Shown: in pieces, positions 36,287 to 47,343 of the stretch
Layout of the letters: each line of letters opens with the position of its first letter
How positions within the stretch are numbered: position 1 is the first letter of the stretch
DNA from: Ulva prolifera
Taxonomy: Eukaryota > Chlorophyta > Ulvophyceae > Ulvales > Ulvaceae
Direction: 5' to 3'
DNA: 64,000 nt
NCBI GenBank assembly: GCA_023078555.1
Contig: CM041198.1
Span: 1,328,856-1,392,855 of the forward strand
Program-made: the position numbers and the translations under genes
Notes under the pieces: generated by a model
Databases searched by the model: none
What the model saw: the letters and a program-made list of their open reading frames with translations, nothing else
Told to the model about the DNA's origin: nothing

Positions 36287-38589
36287 GCTGTCTGCAGAGG
36301 CCCGGGCTCTCTGCTGAGCCGCACAAGTACTAGCTACAGCCAGATGCACCGTTGCTGCTGCTGTTGCTGCGCTCCAATTGGCCCCAAGTGGCTGCTGTGA
36401 TGCTATCTTGCAAGGTGTGATGGCCAGCTTGGTGTGTGCATATCTCTAGGATCATGCACACGTCAGACAGCGAGACACGAGACGAGACACGTGTCACACC
36501 ACTGATGGCAGTCAGATCAGCAATTGAGACGATCGTCCTGCTGTTGTCCTGCTGTTGTTACAAGTGTCCCACTGTGACTGACGTTTCCATGGAGTTGGTG
36601 TTCAGCAAGTCGCTGTGCCGATCCGACATGTTGCAGAGTCTGTGTTGCGTGCTGGTGGGTGGGTGGGTGGGCGGCTGCCATGCGGTGCTGCCTGCCCCTT
36701 TAGCTTTGTCCTTGTATCACTGACCATTTGCAGCTAGCTATTACCAGCTGTGGCTCGAGCACCAGATCTCTCCAGGTCTGGCATATGGCAGTGAGCCCAT
36801 GCTCCCCCCTCCATCACCCCAGCAACTGCTCCAGTTCCTCCAGCTAGCTCCAGCATGCCAGTACACTGTGTGGTGCCATAGCACCCTGAGGCCCCGATGC
36901 ATGCACATGCACAGACTCCTACGCCCCGACACAGCTCTCCGGCATGACTTTTTTTGTTCATTTCAAGGCAAATCCCAAGCTTCCCTCGGCGGAGGCCGCT
37001 CTCTCGTGTGCTGCCCCGGAATCCTCCCCTCCATATATATGTAGGGGAGTATATACAGGGGAGTATGATATCGTATGGGGAATCCTCCCCCCCACATATA
37101 TGGTGCCGCCCACACGCCGTGAGGGGGCGCCTCAGAGGCCCCCGGCGCCGGCCCCCCTGCCGCCCCTGCGCAACCCTGAGCCACACCGGGGGTGGGAGGG
37201 ACCCTGCACCGGCTCTCCAGGTCACAGGGTTGGGTCGGGCCTGATCCTCCGATGTCGGGATTTTTCAAATCAAGCCCGTGAAACGGGGATTTTTGGCTCT
37301 GTCCGGAGAAGCAAATTGAATATTTAGGGATGTCTCCAACTTTACGCATTTCAGTTTCAGTCGAGCGCTAGCTGCCCGAAGTCTGACATAAATCTAATAC
37401 CAATGAATCGAGAACACATCATAGCGCTATATTTGCAGTCTTGCATGAGTTGTGATGGATGTTGACATGTGCATCATTGAAGTCTCGCGCAAGCCTGTGT
37501 CGCTCAGTTCAGCACCTGTGGTCGTTCCTCGGACCTTTGTCGCACATATATATAGGACAAACATCTGTATACTATAGTATGTCGTATGGCCTCATTAATA
37601 ACCAACAGATATCATTTTAGCTCGAATATGACCAGATCGGGGCATTCATGGGAGTTTTTCACATTGGCCCCGATAAATCGGGAAATTGTCCCAATCAGGC
37701 CGGATGGCCCAACCCAGGGCCCGCCAGCTCGGCATGGCGCAGCACTGCTGGCAGCCGCTGCGGCTCAAACACACATGCCCCTCCCTAAGGCTGTCCCCGA
37801 ATCTGACAGAGCCTCTCAGTGATGCGAATGTCTGGCATTCGTACAGGGTACAGGGTTCACTGGTGATTGGTGTCACTCTCATGATCAGGCCTGATATCAG
37901 AGCCCGGGCTCTACAACATTGTGGTTAACCCCCCTAGAAACTGGTGCTCGCCACCGGAGGTGCCCAGTGGCTCTGCTTAATCGAAAGGGGAATCCCGGTA
38001 GTGTGCTGAATGATAATCGGGGGCTGGGCTGGGGGGGCCGGCCGGACGGCGACCACTGGCCCACTAGTACTGGCCCGGACAAAAATTCGCAAGCAGTGCC
38101 ACTGCAGTGCAAGGAATTCTTCAACAGGCACCAAGAGTGTTCATCTCAGCATCTTATACCCTACACACCCTGTGCTAGCAGCTTCTCAAGCTCCTCAATT
38201 GACATGTGCCTACATCGTCTGCTGCCCACTCTGGCGCATGTTCGCGAATTCGTCACCAAGATCACTGATCTGGCAGAAAATGGAGCACAACGTTATTAAC
38301 ACTCACTCCAGCTCTTGTTATTTGTCATGATCACATGCAGTGCATCATGTAGCTTCTCAAACAGCAGCTTCTCCCGATGGTTGTTCGTGACGCCGACGTT
38401 CAGCCGCTAGGCAGCTGCGTGGCTGCCCGTTATCGGGATCCCCGGTGAGACGCGGTGAGGCTCACCGGAATGCTCCGGTACGTACGACGCTGGCGCTTAC
38501 AGGGCAGAACCGGTGCCGGCTGCGCCGGCTCTCGGGATCTGCCCAAAATTTTGCCTTTCTTAAACGGGATCCCGACCGGGATGAAGAGC

Positions 38590-38870
38590 CCTGCCAGGGG
38601 GTCATGCACTCCCGCTAAAGGGTGGGGCCAGTAAGGGCGCGCAAAATCGACGGCGATTTTGACTGATTGGGCAAGCTTTTGACTATTGTTTACGCCCAAT
38701 GCACAATCTGGGAGGTCTAACTCGTTCGATTGGGGAAATCGGCCCGTATTCGCCGATCAGGCTTCTTGGGTTGGGGAGAATCGCCATTTGGGGAACGCGG
38801 CTCCCCAATCCTCTCCGATCCTTCCCAATCGCACAGCCGCTTGCCCAATCCTTCCCAAACCATATCTGTG
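38590..38870 (+). repeat. Foldback-type repeat, copy 1
   Basis: Starts near GGGGGTCATGCACTCCCGCT, continues AAAGGGTGGGGCCAGTAAGG, CTGGGAGGTC and several GATTGGGGA / TCCCCAATC words that can pair with each other. The same blocks occur in reverse orientation at 40250-40475. Probably a non-autonomous element; the family cannot be named. Confidence 0.6.
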
Positions 38871-40249
38871 TAGGCTATAATTGCATTTAGGAGCCCCTGG
38901 GGGGTCGCGCCTGTTTCTATGGCCCCGCCAGGTGCTCTTGTGGTGACGTTTTAGTCTGAAGTCTGACCATCATGCCACTACGTCCCGGAACTCAATGTGT
39001 ACACACCTGTGTGATACCTATTTAAGGCATGAAACATGTACCTCAGTTCAGCATACATTCTCTCCCGTTGGAGCACGTATCAGCTGACAGACAGCTGTGC
39101 ATGATTTGTTGCCATTCACCATCGCAACACTCTGCTCATCCAGGTCAGAGCTCTTCGATCAATTTCATTCACTTGTATTTAGAGCTATGAGTTACAATTC
39201 TGCGGACCGTATGATCGCAATGTAGCATCACTATCACTGCCAATGAGCAGCCTCGATGGCAACCATGTACCATATCCGGCTGCATTAAGATATGATGCTG
39301 CCAATCGACATTGTCTGATATAAAAAGAAGAGTCATCCGCGCCATATGCACGTGTTGGGTGCTTGTAATCGAAGGTGTCACATCCATTGAGCTGATGCCT
39401 CTTTCATAAGGCAGCTGCAATGCACTGTAGCCCAGTGTGGATGTGCGCTGGTGTGCATTCTTGGCTGACTGAAGCGGGTTAGCAGATTATCCAACCAGCT
39501 GTCTCCTCGGTGTCTTGTGGACATCGATTGAAAAGAAAAGACTGTGGTTGCAATGTGAAGGCCTCCGTGCAGTTGCAGAGCTGGAAATAGTTCGCAGATC
39601 GTGCAGCTCATGAATCAATGCTTACTCCACTGAATTCCTGGATTGCCCTGTGTAGTCTCATCGTTGTATAGTGGGAAGTGGTGAGTAGGCTTGGCGAGTC
39701 TCTTGCAACATGTGCATTTTCAGTACATGCACCATGTGTGTCCGGTCTTTCGCAAGGAGGCTACATGAATGAAGCATATTTCAGCTGATAAGTCTCCGGC
39801 GTATCCGTGGAATGTTTTTATGTGTCGCAGTTGTGTCGCGTTGCGAATGATCACCGCATTCTGCTCTCACCGATGCGCAATTAATCAACCCAGTTTGCCA
39901 GCAGGCGCGACTGTCTGGCAAAACTGCAATATGTTACCGCATGGTCCTATCGCAGATTAATCTGGCATTACCATTGCTGGTGCATATGCGCGCAGGGCCT
40001 TGGCATCTCACGGGATCACGTTGGTCACCTTTGTATGTCATACGCACATACATTCAGTACACTATAATTTAACGATTGACGGCCAGATAACCGCTAGCCG
40101 GCGATGGTCAGACAGGTTCACGGCAGCCCAATGTCGTTACACATGGTGAGGTCACCCACACACACAACGAAAATGCACCGAGCACCAACAGAAGCAACAA
40201 AATCGTGTGCTGTATGTCATTTTTGATGCTCTCCGTGCACTGGACACGA

Positions 40250-40475
40250 TGCCGCGCGATTGGGGACCAAATAAGCGCGATTGGGGAGAATCGCCCGTTC
40301 TCGCTGAAATGGGTCATCGCGTTGGGGAGGCTCCCCAACGCTGGGATCGACCTCCCAGAGTGCCCAAACAACATAGACAATACTCAAATGCTTCCCCAAT
40401 TTGACAAATTCGCTGTCGAATTTGCGCGCCCTTACTGGCCCCACCCTTTAGCGGGAGTGCATGACCCCCTGCCCT
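40250..40475 (-). repeat. Foldback-type repeat, copy 2 (inverted)
   Basis: Read on the minus strand it gives GGGGGTCATGCACTCCCGCT, AAAGGGTGGGGCCAGTAAGG, CTGGGAGGTC and paired TTGGGGAG/CTCCCCAA words in the same order as copy 1. Copies 1 and 2 together form a long imperfect inverted repeat with about 1.4 kb between them. Confidence 0.6.
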
Positions 40476-41212
40476 GCCTCACTCTCATTCTCCGGGTGTG
40501 TGTCACTCTCCGCTGCGACAGTCATTCACTTAAGCTTGCTCTCTGCAGAGAGCATGCGGCTGATCATGGACAGATGAGGCCGGCATGCCGCGGCATATGA
40601 GGACATAAACAGATGAGGTTGCCGCAATTGCAATTGCAATTCTTCGTACGCCCGCTTTTGCATGATGCGTATGCATTCTTTAACAAGCTTGTTAAGGATT
40701 GCTGACATTGCATGCTGCAGAGTCTGACTCCGGTCATCTCGTATGCACATCAGCATACATCATCAATGATTCATCATCATATACGTTGCACGGGTTCACT
40801 TCAGCTAAGATCTCCTCGGTTCCCCACAGAAACACAGCAGAAGAAATGTTGCAACTTGTAACATTCACTTTGCTGTCTCTGTTGATCACAGCTGCCACAG
40901 AGCTAATAGCTCAGAGTGAGATAAAGATCAAGAGGTCGTGTCTGTCAGGAGTCTGTACAGCATTGCTGGGTATGGGCCTCAGATATCCCCAGGGATAGAT
41001 GGGGATAGCGTTCCGTATTTTAGTTTGGGGCTGCATGCATGGTTTACCCGAACCCATGTACTGCTGGATCCTACAAATTGGCTGGATCCTACAAGGACAG
41101 TGACAGCTGCAGTCGTCTGCAGATGCCACATGCTGATCAGTATCACCGGTACGTTATGCATGCTGATAAGTGGTGTGGTTTGGTGGTTTGGCCAAATTTG
41201 GTGTGTGGCATG

Positions 41213-41505
41213 TACTGAGGTAGAAAGTTCACTGGTTGATGCTGTATTACATGAACATCACGGACCGGCATAACATGTTTCGGCCTTGGGCATAACATGT
41301 TTCGGCCTTGGGCCTTGCGTCTGATGAGGCCCTTGGGCATAACATGTTTCGGCCTTGCCAAAGGGCCTCATCAGACGCAAGGCCCAAGGCCGAAACATGT
41401 TATGCCCAAGGCCGAAACATGTTATGCCAGTCCTGCGTGAGTCAAGCAACCAACACCAACACCGAACCAGCTCGCAAGTTCCCTAATATTCAATCCTCTA
41501 GAACC
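41213..41505. repeat. Duplicated block with internal palindrome, copy 1
   Basis: Shares nearly identical flanks with 61445-61616: GTAGAAAGTTCACTGGTTGA on the left, and AGTCAAGCAACCAACACC plus GAACCAGCTCGCAAGTTCCC on the right. Between the flanks this copy carries the long inverted repeat listed separately, whereas the copy at 61.5 kb has a short simple version. Confidence 0.85.
41267..41428. repeat. Perfect 68-bp inverted repeat with 26-base spacer
   Basis: Arm 41267-41334 is an exact reverse complement of arm 41361-41428; the spacer is 41335-41360. The word GGCATAACATGTTTCGGC appears twice in the left arm and its complement twice in the right arm; the spacer holds a third forward copy, GGCATAACATGTTTCGGCC. 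A single strand would form a very stable hairpin. Confidence 0.95.
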
Positions 41506-41902
41506 TGACTGTGTGGCATGGTCTCACATCTGGTGCCCAGAGTGCCATAGCTGATTATGCAACATGCATGGCTGGCACAGTGGCGTCTGGCAGCTGAACT
41601 AGTGCACTGGAGTCATTGTGCGAGGCAGTGCATTAATGCAATATCACATGTGATGTGATGCTTATGATGATTTCAATGTAGTCAAGTCACGATATATCTC
41701 CCATATATCTCCCCCGAGCCAGTGCCATTCTCCCCCTCATGATCAGACCGATGCGGAGGAGAATGCGACAGCACAAGAATCACTCTCAACCAGCTTCAAC
41801 ACAACCACGGCACCGTGACGCGCGGTGGACTAGCGCTGGAAGCATTGCTCAAGATTGAGCCTGGGTCTGATGACCAGACGCTCTACAGGTGGATTTACTC
41901 GT

Positions 41903-42085
41903 CTCGGGAAAACCGACGGCTCGCTTCGCTCGCCGTCGGGATTTTGCCAAAATTTTCGAAATCTGTCGGGAAAATGGTAGATTTGCACCGCGAGACCCCT
42001 CGTGTCGGCGGGAAAAGCGACGACTCGCTGCGCTGGCCGTCGGTATTTTGCGTGTTTTCCCAAAATCTGTCGGGAAATGTAAACC
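41903..42085. repeat. Two tandem hairpin-bearing units
   Basis: Two units of roughly 100 bases share cgggaaaa, a cgacg...ccgtcg stem around tcgcttcgctcg (or tcgctgcgctgg), then attttg and aaatctgtcgggaaa. The first stem (CGACGGC/GCCGTCG) is perfect and the second is slightly degraded. Confidence 0.65.
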
Positions 42086-42164
42086 GACCGGCATGTAGAT
42101 TGCTTTTCATTCGGATGAGATTCGGTTTTGGTGTCTGTCTTCTTCCGTTCACTCTTCTGTAACA

Positions 42165-42262
42165 TGTGTGCTGCGTGTGGCTGGCTGCGTGCGCACCCAT
42201 GGTGGTTCCCCCTGTGGTTGCTCGCGTTGCTACCTGCCTTGCTCGCTTTGGCCTTGTAACAC
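42165..42262 (-). repeat. Dispersed repeat R2 with adjoining R3 segment
   Basis: On the minus strand: GTGTTACAAGGCCAAAG, GCAAGGCAGGTAGCAACGCG and CCAGCCACACGCAG. The neighbouring 42108-42164 (GATGAGATTCGGTTT...TTCACTCTTCTGTAAC) recurs alone at 62255-62312. Confidence 0.65.
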
Positions 42263-43370
42263 AATGTTGAGCGTGCTGGCCGCAGAGCCTCCGTCCGATC
42301 ATGATCACCCGCGATCAGATCGATATCACATGATGATCGCAGCTGCAGCGCGCAGCTGCAGCGCCGTCACGTCGCCTGACGGACAGCAGAGGCACCTGCT
42401 CGCAGCTGCGCTGAAGCATATGTGCACCCTGGGTGCGGGCACTGCAACCACCACGCGTACCTTCCGCACGCATACGGGCGCGCCCGGGCGCAGCAGTCAT
42501 CAGGATGGTACATCATCTGAGTCATCAGAACGACAGGATAGGCTCGTTTGATACACGTAGACACGCGTGCACAATTGCCAACGTTTTGTTCCATCACAAT
42601 CGATACATGTCCTACATGTAGGATGCATCTGATCGAGATACACCATCTCGCGCTAGGCTCGGCCACGAGGATGCCAGTTCGCGCTGTTTGAGCCCCAATG
42701 CAGTACTGCAGTACGTGCAGGTGTTTGTACCACACTTCACAGGCGCCAGGGTTCAATGTCGATATGAATTCAAGCGTCGCCCCGCGTTGCCCACTTGCGC
42801 ATGCATATGGTGAATAGCCGTACTCGCAGTATCAAACTGTGCAGGGGATTGAACGTGCTGCCGGCAGCAGAAGGCCGTTTCAGGCTGTCTGGGGAATTCT
42901 TCGGTGATATCTGCCACATTTCTGGGCGGTGGAGACGCTGCAGAGGCCCTGAGGGCGCAAGTCGGTGAGTCTACTAGTAGCTGCCTGCATGATCATGTGC
43001 ACACTTATCCGATTGGATAACCCTGCATTTCAACAGACTTGTGGTATCTCGATTAGCAGGCAAAGTGGGTGCTACAGCTGTGGCCAATTCCATTCTGGCA
43101 TCATTCGCCGGTCCACTGCAGCTGGGTAGCGACAGCTGCCCACGTAGCGTGCACATATAACTGTTCGCACCGCACCTCGCTATTGAATAGACATCTATAT
43201 ACACATAAAACTGTTCAGGCTGTTGTAACACCTGTGTGCCGCCTCCCAGCTGGGTTCGTAATGCACAAGTCTTTTGACTGTTATCTCAGCCATGCACGTT
43301 GTCCAGCTGCAAACGTCGACACGCTAATGCCACCACCGTGCGCCGACAGTAGCCTTCCGAGCCCACCACA

Positions 43371-43670
43371 ATGCAGATTGAACCAGCTCCTGTATTGTTG
43401 AGCTCAGCTCCGCCATTCCGCAGCGGCCAGGGCAGCGGCCTGTTTGACTCGGCGATGGTCCAGCAGTCACGCCTGCTGCCCAGCCTCGCAGCTACAGGGC
43501 ACGACCTCTGTACGCTGCAGCACATCACGCAGGAGCAGCTGGACGACTGGAGGCACGCCCGCATCGACCACGAGCCTGCTGCTCCACCCGCGCCCGTGAT
43601 AACGCTCTGCAATATCCTGCGGGTGCGGTCTCTTGAGCTCGAGCGCCTGCTGTCCGCGGACCGACGCTGA
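43371..43670 (+). CDS. Small unrecognised protein, 99 residues
   Basis: Open frame from ATG 43371 (context cccaccacaATG, favourable) to TGA 43668-43670. It contains HDLCTLQHITQEQLDDW and ends LELERLLSADRR; mixed charge, probably soluble, no signal peptide. No paralogue in the window. It could also be the last exon of a longer gene, because the upstream DNA is not resolved. A lower-quality frame of 129 codons runs on the opposite strand over the same bases. Confidence 0.4.
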   Translation: MQIEPAPVLLSSAPPFRSGQGSGLFDSAMVQQSRLLPSLAATGHDLCTLQHITQEQLDDWRHARIDHEPAAPPAPVITLCNILRVRSLELERLLSADRR

Positions 43671-44349
43671 GTCACGTCTGTGCCTCACAACAGCGCAGAA
43701 ACTCTCCACTGTCCTCTCGGAGTTCCTACTATCTCTGTCATCGCAGATGTACCTGCGCGCTACTTCTTATCAGCGCTGCGTGCATCGATGAAAGCAGTCG
43801 GCATGAGTCGAGGTAGCCATGCCCGACATCACACAACACAGTGAACGCATCCAAGCAAATCAAGCACAAGGATTGTTCTCAAGGATTGTTATCAAAATAT
43901 CTGCCACGCCCGCAGCCACGCGGGAGCAGTGCCACGCATCCCTTAGACTGGCAGCGCTGTGACCTCCTGCCCTGCCTCAAGCTTATTCCAAGGCGATAGT
44001 GCAATTGATGCAACTGCTCGCTCCTTAAACCACATACTGACAAGCACGTACATCCAGTTCTTGATCAGCTCAGCATCACCCCGGCGCAACAACACAGACC
44101 GAAATTTCGCTTGCTTAAGCGGGACCAAATGCGCCCCGGGCCTGCAGCTGCATACTGTGGCAGATGTCTGCACGCTGTGGCAAATGCGCCCTTCTGGACG
44201 CGCCCAGATGTCCTATCGATGCAGCATCCCCCACCTAGCTCACACAGAACAGAGGCCTTGCCTGAGCGGATGCACGAGCGCACGGCCAATGCATATGGAA
44301 TATATATCAGATCTACAGGGTTGCAACATCGGGCACGACCTCCCAGGAG

Positions 44350-44375
44350 CCCCCCCCCCCCCCCCCCCCCCCCCC
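44350..44375. repeat. Homopolymer run of 26 C
   Basis: Uninterrupted C run about 40 bases upstream of the leucine-rich-repeat reading frame; the fourth long G/C homopolymer in the window. Confidence 0.95.
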
Positions 44376-44415
44376 AACCCTTCCCACCCGCTCCGCCGTC
44401 GCACGCGCTGACACA

Positions 44416-47343
44416 ATGCCAAATTCGTGCGTCACGCGGATGTTTCGAAACCGGTGGGAAGTTCTCCTTTGCAGATACCTTCCCCTCCTTCTCCGTTACA
44501 GATATAACTTCCGGAGAGCTTTCATGGGGGGAAAATATCCCCGCGCGCGTGGAGCTCCCCCCTCCCCCCTCCCATTCCTGTCCTCTGCCCGCTCCGCCAT
44601 TGCACCCGCTGCCGTGGCTGCCTGCGTGTGCGGTCTAACTGCCACCGCATCTTTTCAGGTCGCCCACGCCCTCGGAGACGCGCACACAGATGCATGGACC
44701 ACAGTCCTTGCTGACCGCCTCATGAGCAGCAGCACCCTTGCGCTCGACTCGTCTGCAGCGCTCATCATGGACTTGCCGCACAACCTACAACTCCGCCTCT
44801 TCCATGAGGCACTCACCCGCCACGCCGTCGCTCTGGAAACCCTCCTCACCACGTTCCCGCCACCCCTTCACAGCTCAATCGTCTGCGCCGCAACTGCGCC
44901 CGATCACACTCTTCACGCAAGGTTCGGGGCGCACCCTGACCTTCTCCAAGCCCTCGCCGGCCTAGACCCCCCCAAGCCACCCTCGTTTGATTCACTCTGC
45001 CTCACCAACACCGCCGCCCCGCAGCTCCGCCTCCCCACCAGCACGCTCCTGGCGAGAGTTCTCGCCGCGCACACGCACCTCTCCACCGTGAGCCTGTCCG
45101 GCTGCCTCGTCGGCGCCCAGACGCTCGCGGTGATTGCTCCGGCGCTTGCAGCGCTGCGCCCCCTGCGCCACCTCGCCCTCACCGGCCCCGGTAGCCACGG
45201 CTGCGTCCTCCCGGACGCCCTGCCCCTGCTCGCGGGTACCCTGCGCTCCCTGCCGAGCCTCGAGACGCTTTCGCTTGCGATCTTCCACCCCCCTGAAGTG
45301 CCGGGGGAGCAGGCACAGGTGTGGACCTCCCCTAGCGCCAGGCCGGCCCGTCCCCAGTCTTGCATGACCTCGCCACACACCTGGAGATGGTGGTACATTC
45401 GCTGTTTGCAGACATGGGCAAGCTGTGATATGGTGCAGCTGCGACTTGACAAATCAATGTGGCACCATATTACCCCGCATGGGTCGCGGCGCGTCCAGGC
45501 CTAATAGTAGGGGCTGCTAGCGAAACGTCTTTCAACTCCCTCCCGTCGCACGCGGCGCGTTCACAATTCGCGATGTCAGAAGCCCGGCCACCGCTCTGTT
45601 TCGAACATGCATATGCTTCAGCCGTTGTGCCCTCCTATACACGAGAGCGCAGTCCCGGGTGCCCCTGCAGACACACCGCGTGTGCCATGCATGCAAAAGC
45701 AAATGTAAAGCACCCTTGTACCGCAAGCTCACAGTCGATGTGATGTGCACCTGCAGCCACCCTTCAGCCTCAACAGCCTCCTCTCCACCTCGACGGCCAT
45801 CACCTCCCTCTCCCTCCGCCACATGTGCCCCGCCACCGCCACCACCGCCCCCCTCACCGCCCACGCCCCCCTCCCCCTCCCCGGGCTCCAGCACCTTCAC
45901 CTCTCCACGTCCAGCCCCGCCTCCCCCCCTTTCCTCCAAAGCCTCTCCGGACACGCTCAGCCCACCCACCTCCACTTCACAGCCCACGACTATGTCACCG
46001 CTGCCCCGACGCCGGACACAAAGCCCCCCCTAGCCACCTCCTCCCCCTCGCACCCCTTCCTCTCGCTCCCGGCGTTCACAGCTCTCGCCGACCTCTCAAT
46101 CACCGTCCACCACGCGAGCCTGCGCCCCAGCTGGCGCGCGTTCCTGCTCGAGCGGCTGCCAGCGACGCTCGCGCGCCTGACGGCGCTGCGCGCATTTGAG
46201 GCAAAGGGGCTGTGCGGGGCCGCGGTTGTGCGCACCGCGCACGGCGCGGCGGCGGGGGGCGCGGGCCTGACATCGCTGCGGGTGGTTGTGGCTTCGACGG
46301 CCGTGGACGCGGCGCCGGTGTCGTCGGCCCTCTGGGACCACTTCTTCTCTGCACTGCAGCGGCAGCACGGCTTGCAGCACCTTCATCTCGAGGTGCGGCG
46401 AAACTCACTGATCTGACTTCTTGCAGTAAGGAGCTAGTCGGGGTGACTCCTCGCTCCGCCATGTATCAGGCCCCTTCCAAGTGAGTACGCAATGCGATTC
46501 ATCTGCCATTGTGCTGCCCGGGGCGATCAGAGGCTCATGCTGCGTGCTGTGCATGCTGTGCGCTCCGGCGCGACCACGCCACGCCATGACGATGTCAGGG
46601 GACACGCTTGTACAACGTCGCGACAGAGCGGGCGCTTGCAGGTCGCTGGGGACGCTGCGGCCGCAGACCCCGGCACAGTCGCGCGCGCATTCTCTGCGAT
46701 CCGCGGACTGACATCGCTCCACGTCTCCGTCGCCGCGCCTCTGCTTCACACGCGCGCATCCCTTGCCGCGCTCTCCCTCCACACCGCCCTCTGCCACCTC
46801 GTGCTCCACCACCAGCCACTTATGGCCCAAGCTGATGCCCTTGAAGACACTCTGCATGGCGCCACCGCCGCACCGGGCAGGTCCCTCCCCGGCCCTGGCG
46901 CAGCATTCGCCCACGCTCTCGCCGCCCTCTCGCGCCTGACAGAGCTCGACGTACAGTGCTGCGGGCTGGACGAGCGCGCCGCCCTCCCGCTCGCGCTCGC
47001 GCAGCTCCCGGCGCTCCGCGTCGTAACTCTCGCGCACAACCGCCTCCGCGGCGCCGTGCCGGCAGCCGCGGCCGCGGCGTTCGCGCTTCCGAGCATTCGC
47101 ACCATCGACGTGTCGAGCAACGGCTACGCTGCGGCGCTGGAGCCAGAGGGGAGCTGGGGGGATTCTGACGGGGTTTGCAGCTCCGGCGGCACTGCGGGCG
47201 CGGCGCGGGGGGATCAGATGGGCGCGCTCTGCGCGGCTGCGGCGGCTCGGGGGGTGGGGCTGCGGTGCGTGGAGGCGCTGCCGCGGGTGTCCTCAAGCCA
47301 GAGCTCCCGGCTGTTCCGTGGCAATTGCGAGGGCTGCAACTAA
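44416..47343 (+). CDS. Leucine-rich-repeat protein, three exons
   Basis: Exons 44416-45318, 45757-46392 and 46642-47343 (TAA at 47341-47343), all phase 0 with clear GT-AG borders (cacag|gtgtgg, cctgcag|ccaccc, ctcgag|gtgcgg, ttgcag|gtcgct); about 746 residues. Repeated LRR words: LSTVSLSGCLVGAQTLAVIA, LRHLALTG, LETLSLAIF in exon 1; ITSLSLRHMC, LQHLHLST, LADLSITVHH in exon 2; LTSLHVSV, LTELDVQCCG, LRVVTLAHNRLRGAVP, IRTIDVSSNGY in exon 3. No kinase, NB-ARC or clear membrane domain is seen, so it is a stand-alone LRR protein of the kind abundant in green algae; its partner is unknown. The true N-terminus is uncertain: an acceptor (tcttttcag) just before 44659 suggests that the first 81 codons may be intron and that an upstream first exon exists. 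Confidence 0.72.

Larger units (their letters stand above)
32362..36900. other. Gene-poor stretch with coding-like remnants and repeats
   Basis: No complete gene. Pieces that look once-coding on the plus strand: 33233-33345 (CHFYRPEKMHVDQWLFLVTF), 33828-33915 (hydrophobic VIGMCYLVFYTVEHL), and 35716-35988 (LLSPEILSSY...), which loosely matches the PDVYSTQLMLALL segment at 17.45 kb. They may be decayed members of the seven-helix array. Repeats: R1 at about 32422-32485 (plus) and 36225-36286 (minus), R2 at 33353-33400, and poly-G at 34379-34405. Confidence 0.35.
36901..43370. other. Gene-free stretch dominated by foldback and dispersed repeats
   Basis: No supported coding exon. It contains two short direct repeats of ggaatcctccccyccayata near 37019 and 37079, a family of inverted elements (38590-38870 and 40250-40475), a 68-bp perfect inverted repeat at 41.3 kb, a small tandem hairpin pair at 41.9-42.1 kb and an R2 copy at 42.2 kb. 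Open frames here are short and mostly follow the repeats. Confidence 0.6.
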
